Source of the DNA: Dehalococcoidia bacterium
GTDB taxonomy: Bacteria > Chloroflexota > Dehalococcoidia > Lucifugimonadales > JAGWBF01
Direction: 5' to 3'
NCBI GenBank assembly: GCA_021295955.1
Contig: JAGWBJ010000012.1
Location: forward strand, 102,440 to 166,439
Length of the DNA stretch: 64,000 nt
The translations under genes and the position numbers were made by a program. Of the stretch, positions 1 through 8,233 are shown piece after piece. Within the stretch, counting starts at the first letter, position 1, and each line of letters opens with the position of its first letter. Under the pieces are notes generated by a model that ran no database searches, was not told the origin of the DNA, and saw only the letters and a list, made by a program, of their open reading frames with translations.

Positions 1-1
1 C

Positions 2-145
2 GGCCAACCGGCCGTGATCGCCCCCATCTTCTTCACCGGCCTGGTGCTGGCGTGGCTCTACCACCGTACGGGCTCCATCTGGAGCAGCTTCGCGGCCCAC
101 TCCCTCCAGAACCTCCTGGCCCTGTCGGTCAGCCTGGCAAGCTAG
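2..145 (+). CDS. CPBP family intramembrane metalloprotease, C-terminal fragment
   Basis: The open frame entering from the left edge gives 47 residues before a TAG stop. It reads as the last membrane segment of a CPBP (CAAX/bacteriocin-processing) protease: a hydrophobic run followed by YHRTGSIWSS and then HSLQN, which fits the family's final H-x3-N metal/active-site motif. The rest of the gene lies outside the window. The substrate is unknown. Because this gene occupies the space immediately upstream of trpA, trpB is not the upstream neighbour of trpA here. Confidence 0.75.
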   Translation, partial: GQPAVIAPIFFTGLVLAWLYHRTGSIWSSFAAHSLQNLLALSVSLAS

Positions 146-267
146 GCACGGGACACCATTGTGTTATATACTCCTTAGCGAAGCTTCGCCCCTCCCGCGC
201 CGAACGCCGGACTGGCCAAAGAGCCGGGGTGGGCCAAATAGAAAGAATCAGCCGGGCGAGACAGGAA

Positions 268-1071
268 ATGGCTACCGACCGCATCGCCGAACGATTCGCC
301 CGCCTCCGGGAAGAGGGCAGGACGGGCCTGCTCCCCTACGTCACGGCTGGCTTTCCGGACATGGAGGCTACCCTGGAGGTGGTCCCGGCCCTGGCCGAGG
401 CCGGCGCGGACATCGTCGAGCTGGGGGTCCCATTCAGCGATCCCCTGGCCGACGGCCCCACCATCCAGGAGGCCAGCTTCCACGCGCTGGGCAACGGCGT
501 AACCCTGGAGGGATGCCTCGGCCTTGTGGAGCGGCTAAGGGAAAGGGGCGAGACCGTGCCCCTTGTCCCGTTCAGCTACTACAACCCCATCCTGCACTAC
601 GGCCTGGAGACCTTCGCCCGCCGGGCCTCGGAGTGCGGCGCGGACGGAGTCCTGGTGCCCGACCTGCCCCCCGACGAGGCCGGCCCGTTGCGGGACGCTT
701 GCGCGCCCTACGGCATACACCTGATCCCCCTGTTGGCGCCCACCAGCACCGACGCTCGGATACGGCTGGCGTGCCAGGCGGCCTCGGGGTTCGTCTACTG
801 CGTCAGCCTTACCGGGGTCACCGGCGCCCGGGACAGCCTGCCCGAGGGCGTCTTCGACTTCCTGGCCAGGGTGAGGCGGCACACGGACCTGCCCCTGGCC
901 GTCGGTTTCGGCGTGTCCAAGCGCGAACACGTGGAGTCCATCGGGGCCGCCGCCCAAGCGGCGGCTGTGGGAAGCGCCCTCATCCGGGTCCTCCAGGAGT
1001 CTCCCAGGGACCGGCTCGTGGAGAAGGCGGGCCGGTTCGTCCTGGAGCTGAGGGGGGTGCCCGTCCCATGA
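268..1071 (+). CDS. trpA: Tryptophan synthase alpha chain
   Basis: Cleaves indole-3-glycerol phosphate to indole and glyceraldehyde 3-phosphate for transfer to TrpB. The product is 267 residues, the normal family length. The alpha signature is complete: catalytic Glu51 in DIVELGVPFSDPLADGP, Asp62 in the same stretch, and the phosphate-binding GFGVSK region near residues 211-216. The ATG at 268 was chosen because the TIM barrel begins right after it, although the frame stays open further upstream. The stop overlaps the aroH start by 4 bases (ATGA), so the two are translationally coupled. No trpB is adjacent, which is unusual since trpB usually precedes trpA. Confidence 0.95.
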   Translation: MATDRIAERFARLREEGRTGLLPYVTAGFPDMEATLEVVPALAEAGADIVELGVPFSDPLADGPTIQEASFHALGNGVTLEGCLGLVERLRERGETVPLVPFSYYNPILHYGLETFARRASECGADGVLVPDLPPDEAGPLRDACAPYGIHLIPLLAPTSTDARIRLACQAASGFVYCVSLTGVTGARDSLPEGVFDFLARVRRHTDLPLAVGFGVSKREHVESIGAAAQAAAVGSALIRVLQESPRDRLVEKAGRFVLELRGVPVP

Positions 1072-1433
1072 TAGTCTGCCGGGGCATTCGGGGCGCGACT
1101 ACCTGCGAGGCCAACACCAGGGAGTCCATCTTCGCCGCCACGTCGGAGCTGTTCCGGAAGATGGCGTCGGCCAACCAGGTGGTGGAAGACCAGGTGGCCG
1201 CCGTGTTCTTCACCACCACCCAGGACCTGGACGCGGCCTTCCCGGCCACGGCGGTCCGGGAGATGGGATGGGAGCACACGGCCCTCATGTGCGGCCATGA
1301 CATCGCCGTGCCCGGCAGCACCGGAATGTGCATCCGGATCCTGCTGCTGGTAAACGTCGACAAGTCCCTGGACCTGGTGAACGTCTACCTGAAGGGCGCC
1401 GTCCATCTCAAAGAGGAGGCGTCCCAGCCTTAA
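1068..1433 (+). CDS. aroH: Chorismate mutase, AroH type
   Basis: Converts chorismate to prephenate at the branch to phenylalanine and tyrosine. It is 121 residues, matching the Bacillus subtilis AroH trimeric pseudo-alpha/beta-barrel class rather than the helical AroQ class. RGIRGATT at the N-terminus contains the Arg equivalent to B. subtilis Arg7; Cys75, Arg90 and Tyr107 of the active site are also present. The position of B. subtilis Lys60, in the segment FPATAVRE, is Thr61 here. The start overlaps the trpA stop (ATGA), and aroF follows 86 bases downstream, giving a small aromatic amino acid operon. Confidence 0.93.
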   Translation: MIVCRGIRGATTCEANTRESIFAATSELFRKMASANQVVEDQVAAVFFTTTQDLDAAFPATAVREMGWEHTALMCGHDIAVPGSTGMCIRILLLVNVDKSLDLVNVYLKGAVHLKEEASQP

Positions 1434-1519
1434 GGCTCCACCGGCCTCCAACGAAGTTGCCGAGTGACGGAGATGGCCCCCGCCCCGGAAGCCACTCCCT
1501 TCGGAAAGGATATCGCAAG

Positions 1520-2548
1520 ATGATCGTCGTAATGCGAAAGGACAGCAGCAAAGAGCAGCTCGAAGGGGTCCGCGAGCGGATAGAGGGGCACGGCCTTCAG
1601 GCCCAGGTCTCCGAGGGCGTGGAGCGCACCGTGGTCGGCGTGCTGGGCCAGACGTTCGTGGAGCTCAAGGACGAGCTGGGGCTGATGGAAGGCGTCCTCG
1701 AAGTGGTGCTCATCTCCAAGCCGTACAAGCTATCGAGCCGCGAGTTCAAGCCCGAGGACACGGTCGTGCGGGTGGGCGACGTCCTGGTGGGCAACCACGA
1801 GCTGACGGTCATGGCCGGCCCGTGCGCCGTGGAGGACGAGGAGCAGGTGGTCCTCACCGCCAGGGCGGTCAAGGCGGCCGGGGCCACCATCCTGCGGGGA
1901 GGCGCCTTCAAGCCCCGGTCCTCACCCTACAGCTTCCGCGGCACCGGCGTGCACGGCCTCCAGCTCCTGGCCAAGGCGAGAGTGGACACGGGGCTTCCCG
2001 TCATCACCGAGGTGATGACCCCCGAGGATGTGGGGATGGTGGCCCAGTACGCCGACGCCCTGCAGATAGGCACCCGCAACGCGCAGAACTTCAACCTGCT
2101 GGACGCCGTGGGGAAGGCCAACAAGCCCGTCCTCCTGAAGCGCGGCTTCTCCTCCACCTACGAGGAGTGGCTGCTGGCCGCGGAGTACATCCTCTCGGGC
2201 GGCAACAGCCAGGTGATACTGTGCGAGAGGGGCATACGCACCTTCGAGACGGGCACCAGGTTCACCATGGACCTGTCGGCGATCCCCGTCATCCAGGACC
2301 TCAGCCACCTGCCCGTCATCGCCGACCCCAGCCACAGCACCGGCAGGGCGAACCTGGTGCCGCCCATGACCCTGGCCGCGGTGGCCGCCGGCGCCCACGG
2401 CGTCATCATCGACGTACATCCAAACCCCGCGGTGGCCAAGTGCGACGGCGCCCAGGCCCTCACCTTCGAGGTCTTCGACGGCCTGATGTCACAGGTCCAT
2501 GCCGTGGCCCAGGCCATGGGCAAGGTGCCGGCCGCAGCAGGCGGATAG
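1520..2548 (+). CDS. aroF: 3-deoxy-7-phosphoheptulonate synthase (DAHP synthase), regulated AroA-beta type
   Basis: Condenses phosphoenolpyruvate and erythrose 4-phosphate, the first step of the shikimate pathway. The 342-residue protein has the Thermotoga-like layout: a ferredoxin-like (ACT-type) regulatory domain at about residues 1-70, then the TIM-barrel catalytic domain. Visible motifs include MAGPCAVED with the metal-ligand Cys102, [17 protein letters not shown] and DPSHSTGR. The N-terminal domain in this class mediates feedback control by aromatic amino acids, so its position after aroH in the same operon fits. ATG at 1520 is preceded by a GGAAAGGA-like ribosome site. Confidence 0.94.
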   Translation: MIVVMRKDSSKEQLEGVRERIEGHGLQAQVSEGVERTVVGVLGQTFVELKDELGLMEGVLEVVLISKPYKLSSREFKPEDTVVRVGDVLVGNHELTVMAGPCAVEDEEQVVLTARAVKAAGATILRGGAFKPRSSPYSFRGTGVHGLQLLAKARVDTGLPVITEVMTPEDVGMVAQYADALQIGTRNAQNFNLLDAVGKANKPVLLKRGFSSTYEEWLLAAEYILSGGNSQVILCERGIRTFETGTRFTMDLSAIPVIQDLSHLPVIADPSHSTGRANLVPPMTLAAVAAGAHGVIIDVHPNPAVAKCDGAQALTFEVFDGLMSQVHAVAQAMGKVPAAAGG

Positions 2549-2595
2549 GGCCCTTCCCTCTCGCCTCCGGCCGTGGGGACGGGTGGGAGGCCCTG

Positions 2596-3378
2596 CTACA
2601 GACCGGCCTCGGCGGCCCTCCGGTGCATCGCATCCAGGTAGGAGCGGGCCGAGGCGTGCAGGAGCCGGTCCACGGTGCTGTGATAGTATTGGACGCCCAT
2701 GTCCAGGTACTTGGCGATGGTATCGTCGGGCCCGCTGACACCCGCCACCTTGCCGGCCCCCATGATCACCTCCACGCCCCTTTCCATCATGCGCTGGACG
2801 TCGGGGTGCGCCTGCTCCCCCGGGTAGCCCATGGAGACGGACAGGTCCCCCGACCCGATGAACAGGACGTCGACCCCGTCCACCCGGACGATCTCGGGCA
2901 GGTTCTCGATGGCCACCGCCTCTTCGATCATCAGGCACACCAGGGTCTCCCGGTTGGCCTTCTCTATGTACTCTCCGACGGAGCCCGCAGTGCCGAACAG
3001 CGACGGGCGGCCCATGCCGTAGATGCCCCGATGGCCGACGGGCTCGTATTTGACCGCGTCCACCACGGCCCTGGCCTCCTCGGCCGTGTTGACGTGGGGC
3101 ACCTGGACTCCCCAGGCCCCCCGGTCCAGGAAGGGCGCGATGATCTCCGGCCGGTTCCCGACGGGCCTGACTATGGGAGCGATACCGGCCAGCTCCGACG
3201 CCGCGATCACCGGCTCCGAGTTGTCCACGGTGATGCTGCCGTGCTCGTTGTCGATCAGGACCCAGTCGAAGCCCATGTATCCAAGCATCTCCACGATGGC
3301 CGGGGTGGGATAGTTCACCTGGACGCCAAAGACCGCCTTGCCCGCGGCCAGCTTCTCCTTTAGCGTGTTCTTCCGCAT
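2596..3378 (-). CDS. HpcH/HpaI family class II aldolase
   Basis: A 260-residue TIM-barrel pyruvate aldolase of the HpcH/HpaI family (2,4-dihydroxyhept-2-ene-1,7-dioate or 2-keto-3-deoxy-L-rhamnonate aldolase-like). The family's catalytic His is His46 in DNEHGS, the substrate Arg is in VRPVG near residue 71, and metal-binding Glu and Asp are in LMIEEAVA and GSGDLS. The start has a GGGAGG site 14 bases upstream. It is transcribed convergently to aroF and ends 47 bases from it. The natural aldehyde acceptor cannot be told from sequence. Confidence 0.88.
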   Translation of the reverse strand: MRKNTLKEKLAAGKAVFGVQVNYPTPAIVEMLGYMGFDWVLIDNEHGSITVDNSEPVIAASELAGIAPIVRPVGNRPEIIAPFLDRGAWGVQVPHVNTAEEARAVVDAVKYEPVGHRGIYGMGRPSLFGTAGSVGEYIEKANRETLVCLMIEEAVAIENLPEIVRVDGVDVLFIGSGDLSVSMGYPGEQAHPDVQRMMERGVEVIMGAGKVAGVSGPDDTIAKYLDMGVQYYHSTVDRLLHASARSYLDAMHRRAAEAGL

Positions 3379-3493
3379 GTAGCTTCTGCCTCCCTCTGAC
3401 GTCTACGGCCCCAGTATACTACGTACACTCGGCGGCCTGTGTGTCACCCCATGGGCCTGTACGACTCCTCCCGGCCCCGAGGCTCTTGCACAA

Positions 3494-3518
3494 CCGTCAT
3501 ACCCGCGAAAGCGGGTAT
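3494..3518. repeat. Dispersed inverted repeat, copy 1 (CCGTCAT + palindrome)
   Basis: The sequence CCGTCAT runs into a hairpin with arms ATACCCGC and GCGGGTAT and a GAAA-type loop. A related copy lies at 5024-5049, and a copy with its arms split apart at 53159-53212. Confidence 0.65.
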
Positions 3519-3610
3519 CCAAATCCAGGGGCTCTAGCCACGAGCGTATCCATTAACTATCCAATCCCCCTCTCCTGGGGGAGAGGGTAGGGGTGAGGGC
3601 GCCGTCTGGA

Positions 3611-3640
3611 TTGACACCCCGACGGCCCTTGGCGTATGGT
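3611..3640 (+). promoter_or_regulatory. Sigma-70 promoter of the Fe-S protein gene
   Basis: TTGACA at 3611-3616, an 18-base spacer and TATGGT at 3635-3640, about 40 bases before the ATG at 3681. Confidence 0.55.
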
Positions 3641-3680
3641 TGGTGCGGAGAATGTTCCAGTCGCACTGAGGAGGTCCGCC

Positions 3681-4934
3681 ATGACCCAGGTGCCATCCTA
3701 CGATTCGGCCTTCATCACCGACGGCGACAAGGAGCAGTTCATCGAGTCGCTGAACGTGCCCGAGGAGCTCAAGACGGTCCCCGGGAACCCCACCCGGCCC
3801 GCCGACGAGCGATACCACGCCTACGCCTATCCGGAGCAGCCCTTCTTCAGGACGCCCAACTACGAGCTGTACGACGCCTACATGGGAAGGCAGCACCGGG
3901 ACATCACCACTGCCAAGAGCCACTCTCAGGTGGCCACGGAGATGCACGGCGAGGAGCTGGAGGAGCTGCGCAAAACCGTGTGGTCGTACCACCTCAAACC
4001 GGCCTCTAGGAAGAAGGACCCCTCCGAGGACCTGGCAGGCGCCCTCAAGGCCAAGGCCAAGGAGATGGGCTTCGCCGTGGTGGGGATAACCAAGTTCGAG
4101 CGAAAGTACGTCTTCAAGGACTTCAAGCGGCGGGCCAAGTTCAAGAACCTGGTCATCGTGGGCATAGAGCAGCCCTGGGAGCCGGTCCAGACGTCCCCAA
4201 GCATCGAGTCGTACATGTCCAACTTCAAGGCGACCATCCCCTCCTACAGCCTGGCGGTCGGGCTGGCGGACTGGGTGCGCTCCACCGGCTACCGGGTCCA
4301 GTTCGTGGTCGCCAGCCAGGGGGGCATCCAGCTCAGCCTGGCCCCGGTGCTGCCCTACGCCGTCGCGGCGGGGCTGGGACAGATGGGGGCCAACGGCCAG
4401 CTCCTGACGCCCATGTTCGGGAGCCGCATCCGCCTGTGCGCCTTCTCCACCGACGCGCCCCTCAGCTACGACAAACCCGTGGACTACGGCATCAACAAGC
4501 TGTGCGAGAAGTGCCAGGTCTGCGTGCGGCGCTGCCCGGGCAAGGCCCTGCCGAAGGTCAAGGTCTGGTGGCGGGGCGCCTTGAAGTACAAGACCATCGC
4601 CGACCGCTGCCTGCCCATGCTGGGCCAGTACGACGGCTGCAGCATCTGCATAAAGGTCTGCCCGGTACAGAGGTACGGTCTGAAGGAGGTCCTGGACCAC
4701 TACAACGAAACGGGCAAGGTCCTGGGCAAAGGGACCGACGAGCTGGAGGCGTATACCCTCCCCAACAAGGGGTACTTCCCCTCGGGACAGATGCCCGTCT
4801 TCTCCACCGAGGAGGGAAGCCGGGGCATGATAGCCATGGGCAACAAGCTCAAGCTCCGCCCCGTACGCAGAAAGCGACTGGGCCACATGCCGGGCATAGG
4901 CTCCGAGGCCAGCCAGACCAAGGTGGACATCTAA
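3681..4934 (+). CDS. Reductive dehalogenase-like / QueG-like 4Fe-4S protein without Tat signal
   Basis: A 417-residue protein whose C-terminal half resembles the cobalamin- and Fe-S-binding region of reductive dehalogenases and epoxyqueuosine reductase. It has a glycine-rich segment (GLGQMGANG) followed by FGSRIRLCAFSTDAPL, then a first cluster motif C-x2-C-x2-C-x3-CP (residues 275-285) and a second C-x9-C-x2-C-x3-CP (about 310-327). No Tat or Sec signal is present, and no small membrane anchor gene (RdhB-like) is next to it, so it is probably cytoplasmic. The ATG at 3681 follows a GAGGAGG site; an upstream in-frame ATG at 3636 overlaps the promoter -10 and is unlikely. The substrate is unknown: it may be a halogenated compound or another reducible bond. 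Confidence 0.75.
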   Translation: MTQVPSYDSAFITDGDKEQFIESLNVPEELKTVPGNPTRPADERYHAYAYPEQPFFRTPNYELYDAYMGRQHRDITTAKSHSQVATEMHGEELEELRKTVWSYHLKPASRKKDPSEDLAGALKAKAKEMGFAVVGITKFERKYVFKDFKRRAKFKNLVIVGIEQPWEPVQTSPSIESYMSNFKATIPSYSLAVGLADWVRSTGYRVQFVVASQGGIQLSLAPVLPYAVAAGLGQMGANGQLLTPMFGSRIRLCAFSTDAPLSYDKPVDYGINKLCEKCQVCVRRCPGKALPKVKVWWRGALKYKTIADRCLPMLGQYDGCSICIKVCPVQRYGLKEVLDHYNETGKVLGKGTDELEAYTLPNKGYFPSGQMPVFSTEEGSRGMIAMGNKLKLRPVRRKRLGHMPGIGSEASQTKVDI

Positions 4935-5023
4935 GGACCCTCTGCATAAGTGCGAAGTGGCGCTATCTGACCCATCATTCCCGCCTACCCCGTCATACCA
5001 CCTACCCGTCATTGCGGCCTACT

Positions 5024-5049
5024 CCGTCATTACCGCGAAAGCGGTAATC
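5024..5049. repeat. Dispersed inverted repeat, copy 2
   Basis: CCGTCAT followed by the palindrome ATTACCGC-GAAA-GCGGTAAT, related to the copy at 3494-3518. Partial CCGTCAT units also occur just upstream (about 4989 and 5006). Confidence 0.6.
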
Positions 5050-5550
5050 TCGACAATCCCCGTGCCGGTTGAGACCGGCGCCACGAAGGACGAAGGCTCC
5101 GATCTTCTGAGGAATGAGCTCTGAACGGTTGCCACTCTAGAGGGAGGGCAATGGCATTCTGACATTCGCCCCTTCCCGACCACGAAGCGTTGCCCTATCA
5201 TAATACCTGTCCGACCCGACGGCTCGGGCTATCCTCCCGAAGGTTCTTTCGGTTCTCATGCTCCCAATGGCGAAAAGCCGCATCGAAAACAAATGCTCCC
5301 AACCGTCTCGCTCCCGGCTCCGCCTCCAATCCGGCCGACACGCCCGAATGGGAGAAAATGAGAGGAAATGGCAGGGAGAATCAAAAATTCCGGCCCCGTA
5401 CGGGGCAAGGCGATTGTCCCACTCTAGAAGCGACCGGATTCAGAATTCCCCGCCGAGGATGAAGGAGCTGATATGGAAGACGGCGCCCTTGGGCACGTGA
5501 ATTACGGGCGCTGCGACCTCCGATACCGCTCGTTCGCTGTCAACGGGCGG

Positions 5551-5580
5551 GGCCTGGGCCTGGGCCTGGGCCTGGGCCTG
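5551..5580 (+). repeat. Five exact tandem copies of GGCCTG
   Basis: A hexanucleotide microsatellite that ends 14 bases before the epimerase start codon and runs into its GGGGAGG ribosome site. Copy-number change would alter the leader, not the protein. Confidence 0.9.
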
Positions 5581-5594
5581 GGGAGGATCTCGTC

Positions 5595-6434
5595 ATGATA
5601 GTGGTGACCGGCGCGGCAGGACGGCTGGGGAGGATCGTGGCCCGCCTCCTCCGGGAGCGCGGATACGAGGTAGTAGCGACGGACAGGTTGCCCTCCGACG
5701 ACCCCTCGACGGAGGTTGTCCAGGGCGACCTCATGGACCCGGAGGTGGTGAGGGGCCTGCTGGACGGCGCCGAGGCCGTGGTCCACATGGGGGCCATCCC
5801 CGGGCCCCTCCGGGCCGACCCCCGGGAGATCTTCGAGAACAACGTGGAGAGCACTTTCAATGTGATGACCGCGGCGGCCGAGAAGGGGCTGCGGCGGGTG
5901 GTGTTCTCCTCCAGCGCCTTCGGGATGGGGTGGGCCCACGACGGGGCGGCCTTCGTGCCCCGCTATCTGCCCCTGGACGAGGAGCACCCGATGATGCCCT
6001 TCGAGCCCTACGGACTGTCCAAGCAGGTCGGGGAGGTCGTCGGGGAGATGGTCGCTCGGAGCTCCTCCACCTCCGTGGTCAGCCTTCGCTTCACCAACGT
6101 GGTGTTCCCCGAGCAGCAGGCCCGGTTCCCGTGGCCGGCGCCGACCCCGGGGAGTCCCCTGACCCTGGTGATGTGGGCATATGCCGACCCCCGGGACGTG
6201 GCGGAGGCCCACGTGCTGGCGCTGGAAGCGGATATACAGGGCCACGAGGCCTTCCTGCTGGCCCAGCCCTCAAACCGGTTCCGGGAGCCCACAATGGACC
6301 TGATCAGGGCCAACTTCGGCCCCCGGGTCGAGGTCCGGGGGCGGCTGGAGGCCAACGCCAGCGTCATCAGCACCGAGAAGGCCGCGCGGCTCCTCGGGTG
6401 GATGCCCCGGTACGACTGGACGCGGGGGCCTTAG
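5595..6434 (+). CDS. NAD-dependent epimerase/dehydratase family protein (extended SDR)
   Basis: A 279-residue extended short-chain dehydrogenase. The Rossmann motif TGAAGRLG is at residues 5-12, DLMDP follows the third strand, and the catalytic pair is Tyr139 and Lys143 in YGLSK, with a Ser-rich strand (FSSSAFG) before it. The length is slightly short for the family (usually 300-330), but both ends look intact. The family acts on nucleotide sugars or related carbonyl substrates; nothing nearby fixes the substrate. The start has a GGGGAGG site 6-12 bases upstream. Its last 4 bases overlap the convergent lipoprotein gene. Confidence 0.85.
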   Translation: MIVVTGAAGRLGRIVARLLRERGYEVVATDRLPSDDPSTEVVQGDLMDPEVVRGLLDGAEAVVHMGAIPGPLRADPREIFENNVESTFNVMTAAAEKGLRRVVFSSSAFGMGWAHDGAAFVPRYLPLDEEHPMMPFEPYGLSKQVGEVVGEMVARSSSTSVVSLRFTNVVFPEQQARFPWPAPTPGSPLTLVMWAYADPRDVAEAHVLALEADIQGHEAFLLAQPSNRFREPTMDLIRANFGPRVEVRGRLEANASVISTEKAARLLGWMPRYDWTRGP

Positions 6435-6925
6435 GACCCGCCTTCATTCACTCTAGCCCCGAGAAAGTCTGCGTCCGCGTCTACCACACTCATGCGGTCG
6501 GTATTCACGCGAATCGTGAACGGCAGGGAGATGGTGTAGCTCTTGGCCCCGACGATTGGGATATCCACCTCGAAGTCCACGCTTGCCGTTGTGACCACAT
6601 CGTATAGGGCATTCCCATACTGACGCGGTGAGCCATACGTCCAGTCGATGCTCCGGTCTAGAAATATCTCGACAAGCTCTCCCCCTAGCGGGCTCAAAAG
6701 GGGTACCTCGCCAAGTACGAACTCGGCCAAGTTGTCCGCCACGTCGTCCACCGACTCATCAGTCCACTCTCGGGCCGCGTCCGTGGCTATCTCCTCCGGA
6801 GTTGAAGACGCCGAGCAAGCAATGCCCAAGGCTAGCACTGCGACCATTGCCAGACTGCCCATCATCCCGAGTGGTGTCAAAGAGAGCCGTGATCTGCCGG
6901 ATAGCTGTCTTAACGTCTCCCGCAA
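6431..6925 (-). CDS. Putative lipoprotein of unknown function
   Basis: A 164-residue protein with an N-terminal basic stretch, a hydrophobic segment and the lipobox LGIAC near residue 37, so it is probably lipid-anchored outside the membrane. A later ATG at residue 21 would give a more usual signal length. The mature part starts with SSTPEEIATDAA and has no recognised domain; the C-terminal half alternates beta-like strands (for example VDFEVDIPIVGAKSYTISL). It ends 4 bases inside the convergent epimerase gene. Confidence 0.65.
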   Translation of the reverse strand: MRETLRQLSGRSRLSLTPLGMMGSLAMVAVLALGIACSASSTPEEIATDAAREWTDESVDDVADNLAEFVLGEVPLLSPLGGELVEIFLDRSIDWTYGSPRQYGNALYDVVTTASVDFEVDIPIVGAKSYTISLPFTIRVNTDRMSVVDADADFLGARVNEGGS

Positions 6926-7016
6926 TTCGTTCGCTCCTCTGCCCCTAGGGCAGCTTTGTTGGTCTGGTGCAGGAACTACGCTTCCAATCGGTCCCGTACA
7001 GGTTGGATCGTCCGTC

Positions 7017-7102
7017 TGGTGCCGAGGGAGGGATTCGAACCCACACGCCCTTGCGGGCAGCGGATTTTAAGTCCGCCGCGTCTACCGTTCCGCCACCTCG
7101 GC
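7017..7102 (-). tRNA. tRNA-Leu (anticodon TAA)
   Basis: The reverse complement folds as a class II tRNA of 86 nt: acceptor GCCGAGG/CCTCGGC, anticodon loop CTTAAAA giving TAA, a long variable arm, the T-arm GGTTCGAATCC and an encoded CCA. First of three clustered tRNAs, read 3' of the other two. Confidence 0.95.
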
Positions 7103-7167
7103 GTCCTTGACCAAAAAGGAAAACGCGGGAGAGTCGGCTGGCTTCCTCCCGCGTACTGGTGCTCGTA

Positions 7168-7244
7168 TGGAGGCGACGGGCGGATTCGAACCGCCGAATA
7201 GAGGTTTTGCAGACCTCCGCCTTAGTCCACTTGGCTACGTCGCC
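7168..7244 (-). tRNA. tRNA-Cys (anticodon GCA)
   Basis: The reverse complement has acceptor GGCGACG/CGTCGCC, an anticodon stem GAGGT/ACCTC with loop CTGCAAA (anticodon GCA), T-arm GGTTCGAATCC and an encoded CCA. Confidence 0.95.
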
Positions 7245-7292
7245 ACGAGGGATGCCCGCCGCAGCCCAAGGGCCCCAACGGTGCCTCGCCAC

Positions 7293-7379
7293 TGGTGCCG
7301 AGGGCGGGATTCGAACCCACACAGGCTTACGCCCACCACCCCCTCAAGATGGCGTGTCTACCAGTTCCACCACCTCGGC
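7293..7379 (-). tRNA. tRNA-Leu (anticodon GAG)
   Basis: A class II tRNA on the reverse strand with acceptor GCCGAGG/CCTCGGC, anticodon stem CCATC/GGTGG, loop TTGAGGG (anticodon GAG), a long variable arm, T-arm GGTTCGAATCC and an encoded CCA. It is the promoter-proximal member of the cluster. Confidence 0.93.
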
Positions 7380-7402
7380 AGGCAATCTTTCCCTACCATG
7401 GG

Positions 7403-7432
7403 ATTATACCATTCCCCGCCTCGGAATCACAA
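7403..7432 (-). promoter_or_regulatory. Promoter of the tRNA cluster
   Basis: On the minus strand, TTGTGA (7432-7427), an 18-base spacer and a consensus TATAAT (7408-7403) sit about 25 bases before tRNA-Leu(GAG). Confidence 0.6.
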
Positions 7433-7469
7433 CGGGACCACCGGGGTCGCCGTCGGGGAAAGGCCCAAT

Positions 7470-8150
7470 CTAGGACGTCGACCAGTCGACCCCGTTCAGC
7501 ACCATCTTCTGGAACTCGGGGGTCTCGAAGCTGAGCCCGTCGTGACCCAGCAGTGTGACGAACACCTTCCCGTCTCCATACCGGCGGGTCCAGCCCAGGG
7601 GAAAGGTCCCCCCGGGCATGTGCATCGGCTCGCCGTCCGCTCTGTTCTTGGGCAGGGTCCCTCCCTCGAACTCCGCCGACAGGAACACGTCGTTGCCGTC
7701 CCTGTATTCTATGTTCATGTACAGCTCGTCGTTGGTCGTGAAGTCCGTGATTCCCGCGGCGCCGGGATGGCCGGCATTGGCTACCTTCACGGTGAACTTC
7801 CCGTAGGGCGGATGGAAGCTGCGGCCCATGACCCACCCGCCGCCGGTTATGTCGCCGTACTCGCTCCAGTCGGCCGGGACGCATCCCGATATGTGGATGC
7901 AAACGAAACCCTTGCCCGAGCCTATGTACTCCTTCATGGTGGCCTTCTGGCCCGCGTCCAGGGCGAGGTCGCCTTCCCTCAGCGTGTTGAACACCAGGGC
8001 GTCGTAGGCGCCCATGCCCGGACCGTCGGAGAGGATGCCGGCGTCGTCGGTGACCGTCACGTCGTGGCCCGCGGCCTTCAAAAACTCCTCCAGGACGGGC
8101 GTGGACTCCTCGTAGGGGTGTCTTCCCCCGGTGATGACCAGTAACCTCAT
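7470..8150 (-). CDS. ThuA-like (trehalose utilization-like, class I GATase-fold) protein
   Basis: A 226-residue protein of the ThuA family. It opens with MRLLVITGGRHPYEES, has YDALVFNTL and GKGFVCIH where the fold's strand-turn elements are expected, and HPPYGKFTV and GRRYGDGKVF-like segments before the C-terminal end. The ATG at 8150 follows an AGGAGG site; the frame is open further upstream but overlaps the phosphotriesterase-like gene. It is the last gene of a minus-strand run (RraA-like, phosphotriesterase-like, ThuA-like), 83 bases after its upstream neighbour. ThuA proteins occur with sugar catabolism genes; the actual reaction is not established. Confidence 0.82.
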   Translation of the reverse strand: MRLLVITGGRHPYEESTPVLEEFLKAAGHDVTVTDDAGILSDGPGMGAYDALVFNTLREGDLALDAGQKATMKEYIGSGKGFVCIHISGCVPADWSEYGDITGGGWVMGRSFHPPYGKFTVKVANAGHPGAAGITDFTTNDELYMNIEYRDGNDVFLSAEFEGGTLPKNRADGEPMHMPGGTFPLGWTRRYGDGKVFVTLLGHDGLSFETPEFQKMVLNGVDWSTS

Positions 8151-8233
8151 GTCCCTCCTATCCGTCGTCGGACCGCCGCTGGCCGCCGGCGCCGCGCTGG
8201 CGCGCCGTCCGGGCGGCTCCGCGGGCCGGGAGC

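Larger units (their letters stand above)
3379..3680. other. Intergenic region with two inverted-repeat elements and a promoter
   Basis: About 300 bases between divergent genes with no gene seen. It holds a palindrome (3499-3518), a G/C-rich hairpin of the CCCTCTCC...GGAGAGGG type (3566-3587), and a plus-strand promoter. A TATACT-like -10 for the minus-strand aldolase may lie near 3415-3422, but no good -35 is visible for it. Confidence 0.6.
4935..5594. other. 660-base gap without a convincing gene
   Basis: Short open frames here have no family resemblance and base composition unlike the neighbours (visibly lower G+C from about 5200 to 5460). The region contains several CCGTCAT-type repeat pieces (4970-5050), one full palindrome and a GGCCTG tandem repeat near the right end. 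It may be the residue of decayed mobile or repeat DNA. Confidence 0.5.

Noticed and set aside
3494..5049. CRISPR array
   Set aside because: The repeats are few, irregularly spaced and without spacers of constant length; no cas genes are present.
5190..5462. 90-codon open frame in the non-coding gap
   Set aside because: No ribosome site, no family resemblance, and composition looks like non-coding sequence; overlapping frames are equally open.
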